Shown: one piece after another, positions 60,650-64,000 of the stretch | How positions within the stretch are numbered: the stretch's first letter is position 1 | Layout: the number at the start of each line of letters is the position of its first letter | Assembly (NCBI GenBank): GCA_910584385.1 | Contig: CAJUAK010000008.1 | Coordinates: forward strand, 22,251-86,250 | Length of the DNA stretch: 64,000 nt | Origin: an uncultured Alphaproteobacteria bacterium | GTDB lineage: Bacteria > Pseudomonadota > Alphaproteobacteria > RF32 > CAG-239 | Direction of reading: 5' to 3' | Program-made: the position numbers and the translations under genes | Notes under the pieces: generated by a model | Databases searched by the model: none | Told to the model about the DNA's origin: nothing | What the model saw: only the letters and a program-made list of their open reading frames with translations

Positions 60650-61909
60650 TTATTTAGCCATCCACGGCTGCGGATCAATCGGATGGTTATCCTTGCGCAG
60701 CTCAACATAAAGCTTTGCCTCGCCGCGCTCTGGCATAATTCCGACAGGTTCTCCGGCCAGCAAAAGCTGTCCCGGTTCCACATCCAAACTGTCTAATCCG
60801 GCAAGCAGGGACAAATACCCCTCGCCATGTTCAATAATAATCATGTTTCCATATCCCCGAAACGGCCCGGAAAAGACCACCGTTCCATCATAAGGAGCAA
60901 TAACTTGCGCCATATTGCGGGTACGGATAATAATCCCTTTGGAAGAAACCCCTTTAACTTTCTTGTCTCCAAAAGCAGTAATAACAGCCCCTCTGGCCGG
61001 AAGGGAAAGCTTGCCTTTCGCCTTGGCAAAACGAACCCCTTCTTCACTTATAAACTGCTGGGAAGATTTTATCAAGTCGGCAGTTTTAATTTCGCTCCCT
61101 TTTTTCAATTCTTCCTGCCGGCGGCGCTCTTCGGCGGCTTTTTGTTCGGCAAGGCGGCGCTGTTCTTCTTTTTTGCGCTTTTCCAGCCTTTCTTTTTCAA
61201 TTTTATTGAGCAAATCCCGCAAATCCTGGGCTTGTGAAGCTAATTTCTCAACTTTTTGCTTAGCCTGCACGCTTTTAATTTCCACGGCATTGCGGATTTT
61301 AGATTTTTTCTGCACCAGTTTCTTCATTTTCTCGTGTTCTTTAATGAGAACGGTTTTCTGGGCAGAAATCTTTTTATATTGATTTTCGACTTTGAGCTTT
61401 TTTGCTTCAATTTCCAACAGCTCACCCCTGATTTTTTCAGCATTTCCTTCCAGATAAGGCACGGTTTCCCGAAGCAAAATGGCGCTGCGTATAATTTCTA
61501 CCGGGGTCAGCGGCTGCACAAAAAGCGCCTCCGTCGGCTTCAAAGCCAAATTTTGCAAAGCTGCTAATGTTTTTATTAAATTATCGTCTTCTTTTATGAA
61601 GGCATCTTCGGCTTCTTCAAGATTCTGCTTAAGCGTTTCCAGATTTTTTTCCATCTGGGAGAGTTTATCTTCGCTGTTTTGAATCATTTTAGCGGTCTTA
61701 ACCATTTCCTGGCTGACCTCGTTCAGCTCCAGATTGATCTGCATTGCCTGCGCCTGAAGCTTTTTATGTTCCAAACTCTGAGCCTGTGCTTGCTTTTCAA
61801 CAGCCTTTAAATCTTTTTCAGAAACATTGGCCGCATAAACGGGCTTAAGCATGCCAAAGACTATCAGCATGCTTAAGAACCGAAAATAAAAACAAGTCTT
61901 TCGTCTCAA
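60650..61909 (-). CDS. envC: EnvC-like murein hydrolase activator
   Basis: Periplasmic coiled-coil protein with a C-terminal LytM domain, 419 residues: signal peptide, two coiled-coil segments (about 28-130 and 160-270), then LytM. The zinc ligands of active LytM are missing: SSKGIII replaces H-x3-D, and YLSLLAGL lacks the second His. Thus a non-catalytic activator of amidases, as E. coli EnvC. 15 bases before ctpA. Confidence 0.9.
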   Translation of the reverse strand: MRRKTCFYFRFLSMLIVFGMLKPVYAANVSEKDLKAVEKQAQAQSLEHKKLQAQAMQINLELNEVSQEMVKTAKMIQNSEDKLSQMEKNLETLKQNLEEAEDAFIKEDDNLIKTLAALQNLALKPTEALFVQPLTPVEIIRSAILLRETVPYLEGNAEKIRGELLEIEAKKLKVENQYKKISAQKTVLIKEHEKMKKLVQKKSKIRNAVEIKSVQAKQKVEKLASQAQDLRDLLNKIEKERLEKRKKEEQRRLAEQKAAEERRRQEELKKGSEIKTADLIKSSQQFISEEGVRFAKAKGKLSLPARGAVITAFGDKKVKGVSSKGIIIRTRNMAQVIAPYDGTVVFSGPFRGYGNMIIIEHGEGYLSLLAGLDSLDVEPGQLLLAGEPVGIMPERGEAKLYVELRKDNHPIDPQPWMAK

Positions 61910-61918
61910 ATACTTTTC

Positions 61919-63451
61919 CTATTTTTCAATAAGGGAACAGCCATTCATTTCTTTTGGTTTGTCAATTCCCAGCAAATCAAGAAGCGTTGGCGCAACATCG
62001 GCAAGCTTGCCGTCATGCAGTCCCTTTATCTTGCCAAGATCGTTAACCAGCACGCCCTGAACCTTTCCGACCGTGTGAGCGGTATAAGGCTGTCCGGTTA
62101 CTTCATCAACCATTTTTTCGGCATTGCCGTGATCTGCCGTAACAAACAGCGCGCCGCCGACTTTTTCAATCGCAGCAACAACCTTGCCCAAACATTCGTC
62201 AACCGCGGCAACCGCTTTCAAGGCAGCTTCCATAATGCCGGTATGCCCAACCATATCGCCATTGGCAAAATTGCAGACAATCACGTCAAATTTCTGATTT
62301 TCAATAGCATCAACAAGATGTTCCGTAACTTCATAAACGCTCATTTCCGGCTTTAAGTCATAAGTTACAACTTTCGGGCTCGGAACAAGAATTCTGGATT
62401 CGCCGTCAAATTCGCGTTCTTCACCGCCGTTAAAGAAGAATGTAACATGCGCATATTTTTCAGTCTCGGCAATACGCAGCTGTGTCAAACCATGTTCGGC
62501 AACAACTTCTCCAAAAATATTTTTCAAAGCTTCCGGGCCAAAAATCGTTTTCATAAAACGGTTATGGTCAACAGAATATTCCGTTAACCCGACACAATCG
62601 GAAAAATCAACGGTTTTCTTGCGTTCAAACCCTGAAAAATCTTTATCCGCCAAAGCATATAAAATCTCACGGGCGCGGTCAGCGCGGAAATTCATCATCA
62701 GCAAACCATCGCCATCATTCATGCCCTTATAATCGCCAATCACGCAGGGAACCACAAATTCATCATTCACACCTGACTGATAAGAAGTTTTAATCGCTTC
62801 ATCCGCCGTGGCATATTTTTTGCCATCTGCCAAAACCATGTTGTTATAAGCCGCTTCAATCCGATCCCAGCGCTTATCTCTGTCCATTGCATAGAAACGC
62901 CCTTCAATCGTGGCGATTCTGACATTTTTCATCGAAGAAATTTCTTTTTCAAAATCTGCCAGAAAATCAACAGCAGACTGCGGCGGCGTATCCCTGCCAT
63001 CCAAAAAGGCATGCACATCAACCGAAATTCCCGCATCAGACAACACTTTGCAAGCCGCAACCAAATGTTTTTGGGAAGAATGCACGCCGCCCGGAGACAT
63101 TAATCCCATCAACTGGCAGTTTTTCCCGTTTGCCTTGAGTTTTGAAACAAGCCCTTGCAAAACCGGATTTTTAGCAAAAGAGCCATCGGCAATAGCTTGG
63201 TCAATTCTCGGCAAATCTTGCATAACAACACGCCCGGCACCCAAATTCATGTGCCCGACTTCCGAATTGCCCATTTGCCCGTCAGGAAGCCCGACGCACA
63301 AGCCCGAAGTTTCAATAAAGCAATGGGGGTATTTTTTCAAAATATTATGCCAATTCGGCGTATGCCCGGTCTCAATTGCATTGTCCGGCGTAACCTTTTC
63401 ACGATAGCCCCAGCCGTCCAACACCAATAACATTACAGGTTTCTGTCTCAT
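61919..63451 (-). CDS. gpmI: 2,3-bisphosphoglycerate-independent phosphoglycerate mutase
   Basis: Glycolytic 3-PG to 2-PG enzyme, manganese-dependent. 510 residues: LVLDGWGYRE, the Ser nucleophile in GNSEVGHMNLGAGRVV, FLDGRDTPPQSA, MNFRADRAREI, VTADHGNAEKM. First gene of gpmI-envC-ctpA-yibQ-rppH. Confidence 0.97.
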   Translation of the reverse strand: MRQKPVMLLVLDGWGYREKVTPDNAIETGHTPNWHNILKKYPHCFIETSGLCVGLPDGQMGNSEVGHMNLGAGRVVMQDLPRIDQAIADGSFAKNPVLQGLVSKLKANGKNCQLMGLMSPGGVHSSQKHLVAACKVLSDAGISVDVHAFLDGRDTPPQSAVDFLADFEKEISSMKNVRIATIEGRFYAMDRDKRWDRIEAAYNNMVLADGKKYATADEAIKTSYQSGVNDEFVVPCVIGDYKGMNDGDGLLMMNFRADRAREILYALADKDFSGFERKKTVDFSDCVGLTEYSVDHNRFMKTIFGPEALKNIFGEVVAEHGLTQLRIAETEKYAHVTFFFNGGEEREFDGESRILVPSPKVVTYDLKPEMSVYEVTEHLVDAIENQKFDVIVCNFANGDMVGHTGIMEAALKAVAAVDECLGKVVAAIEKVGGALFVTADHGNAEKMVDEVTGQPYTAHTVGKVQGVLVNDLGKIKGLHDGKLADVAPTLLDLLGIDKPKEMNGCSLIEK

Positions 63452-63547
63452 TTGATTAATCCTTTTCTAAAAACTTTCCATATTATATATAATATTTCCG
63501 ATTAAAAAAGCACTAATTTAAATTTTATGAGCAGATTCTTTCACACT

Positions 63548-63605
63548 AAAACCCCTCCCAACAGAACAGCTTCCAAAATTGGACAGTTCGCTTGGGAGGG
63601 GTTTT
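63548..63605 (-). terminator. Autotransporter terminator, copy 2 of repeated hairpin
   Basis: 14-bp stem AAAACCCCTCCCAA/TTGGGAGGGGTTTT (63548-63561 with 63592-63605) enclosing GAAC/GTTC and CCAAAATTGG. T runs on both sides, so it can act on either strand. Almost the same hairpin ends hydCBA (51524-51576). Confidence 0.85.
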
Positions 63606-63626
63606 CCATATCCTCCGTGTTATAAT

Positions 63627-64000
63627 TTAGAACGCGTAGCTGACGCCGATGTTAAAGCTTGTGGCATGATAATCGCTGCCAAAGGCCTGGCTGATGTTGC
63701 CATATAACGACCAGCCGTTGGTAAGTTCCATACTGCCACCGGCCTCTATCCGGCCATAAGTCATATCCTTGAGGCTGTCTACTTTGTCAAGTCCAGTGAT
63801 GGCAACCTTGCCTTCTCCCATGTTATGGACAATTGCCGGTTTCAGGTATAACTTGCCTATCCCGTTATCAAGCTTGATGTTCTTTTCCGCTCTCAAGTAT
63901 AACTCCGCTTCCAGATTCGATACATCATCATACTTCGCACTCTTACCATATCTGTCATGGATATCATCATACTTTAATCCCGTATAACTTACCGCAACAC
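63627..64000 (-). CDS. Autotransporter barrel domain, 5' part beyond window
   Basis: Open to the window edge; 123 C-terminal residues seen. Strands of an autotransporter barrel (LEAELYLRAEKNIKL, LYLKPAIVHNMG, MTYGRIEAGGSMELTNGWSLYGNISQAFG) end in the C-terminal SFNIGVSYAF with final Phe, the outer-membrane insertion signal. The passenger is not in the window. The last 15 residues recur as a remnant at 51597-51656. Confidence 0.88.
   Translation of the reverse strand, partial: VAVSYTGLKYDDIHDRYGKSAKYDDVSNLEAELYLRAEKNIKLDNGIGKLYLKPAIVHNMGEGKVAITGLDKVDSLKDMTYGRIEAGGSMELTNGWSLYGNISQAFGSDYHATSFNIGVSYAF

Overview
The window reads as a chromosome segment of an anaerobic, hydrogen-metabolising member of the Alphaproteobacteria, Gram-negative and rod-shaped by gene content. 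The envelope genes (lptD, lptF, surA, an AsmA-family protein, a LysM-free EnvC-like factor, an LpoA-like lipoprotein, an autotransporter barrel) require an outer membrane. An Atp12-like protein, the YlxR/L7Ae fusion protein, the alpha-type LptF, HDFNN-type histidine kinase and the envC-ctpA-yibQ-rppH and ffs-dnaX-ybaB-recR orders point to Alphaproteobacteria. Three [FeFe]-hydrogenase-type proteins are unusual for that class and suggest a fermentative, probably gut or sediment, lineage (inference; I cannot run a phylogeny). Base composition is low to moderate GC, with many TTG and GTG starts.

Layout. 1-2750: Nudix protein (cut by the edge), gmk, yicC and a divergent short-chain dehydrogenase. 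2779-4408: small membrane protein and an AmpG-like muropeptide permease. 4524-9491: a five-gene hydrogenase/sensor operon (group B-type [FeFe] hydrogenase, thioredoxin-like ferredoxin, SpoIIE-type phosphatase, PAS-containing sensory hydrogenase HydS, second thioredoxin-like ferredoxin). 9622-13510, divergent: hybrid histidine kinase and two paralogous degenerate GGDEF-EAL proteins. 13513-18995: rod-shape cluster mreB, mreC, mreD, mrdA, rodA. 19065-20917: miaA and ddl. 20982-23167: DUF3108 protein and U32 peptidase-family protein. 23168-28123: a helical protein and a Cys-rich protein, then the rluC-asmA-atp12-acyP operon. 28450-32060: truB, rpsO, pnp. 32156-34303: two orphan proteins. 34453-39600: rimP-nusA-ylxR-infB. 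39717-42042: aroK, a 46-residue membrane protein, xerD and a compositionally odd gene. 42135-47391: lptF-lptD-surA-rsmA. 47565-51506: hydC-hydB-hydA, a trimeric NADH/ferredoxin-type [FeFe] hydrogenase. 51669-54406: recR, ybaB, dnaX and SRP RNA. 54457-63451: LpoA-like lipoprotein, rsmI-yraN, rppH, yibQ, ctpA, envC, gpmI. 63627-end: 3' end of an autotransporter gene.

How it fits together. The trimeric HydABC would balance NADH and ferredoxin by making (or consuming) H2. The operon at 4.5-9.5 kb has the architecture of a putative H2 or redox sensor: HydS has a modified H-cluster pocket, an extra Fe-S domain and a PAS domain, and its stop codon abuts the start of a PP2C/SpoIIE-type phosphatase. 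A kinase-receiver protein and catalytically dead GGDEF-EAL proteins are read from the same intergenic region in the other direction. Other points that deserve a second look are two poly-A slippage sites in dnaX where a shift in either direction meets an early stop, a 128-base palindrome between rpsO and pnp, an unassigned structured element at 28.2 kb, and a decayed autotransporter 3' end plus terminator duplicated behind hydA. No tRNA, rRNA, CRISPR array or insertion sequence was seen.
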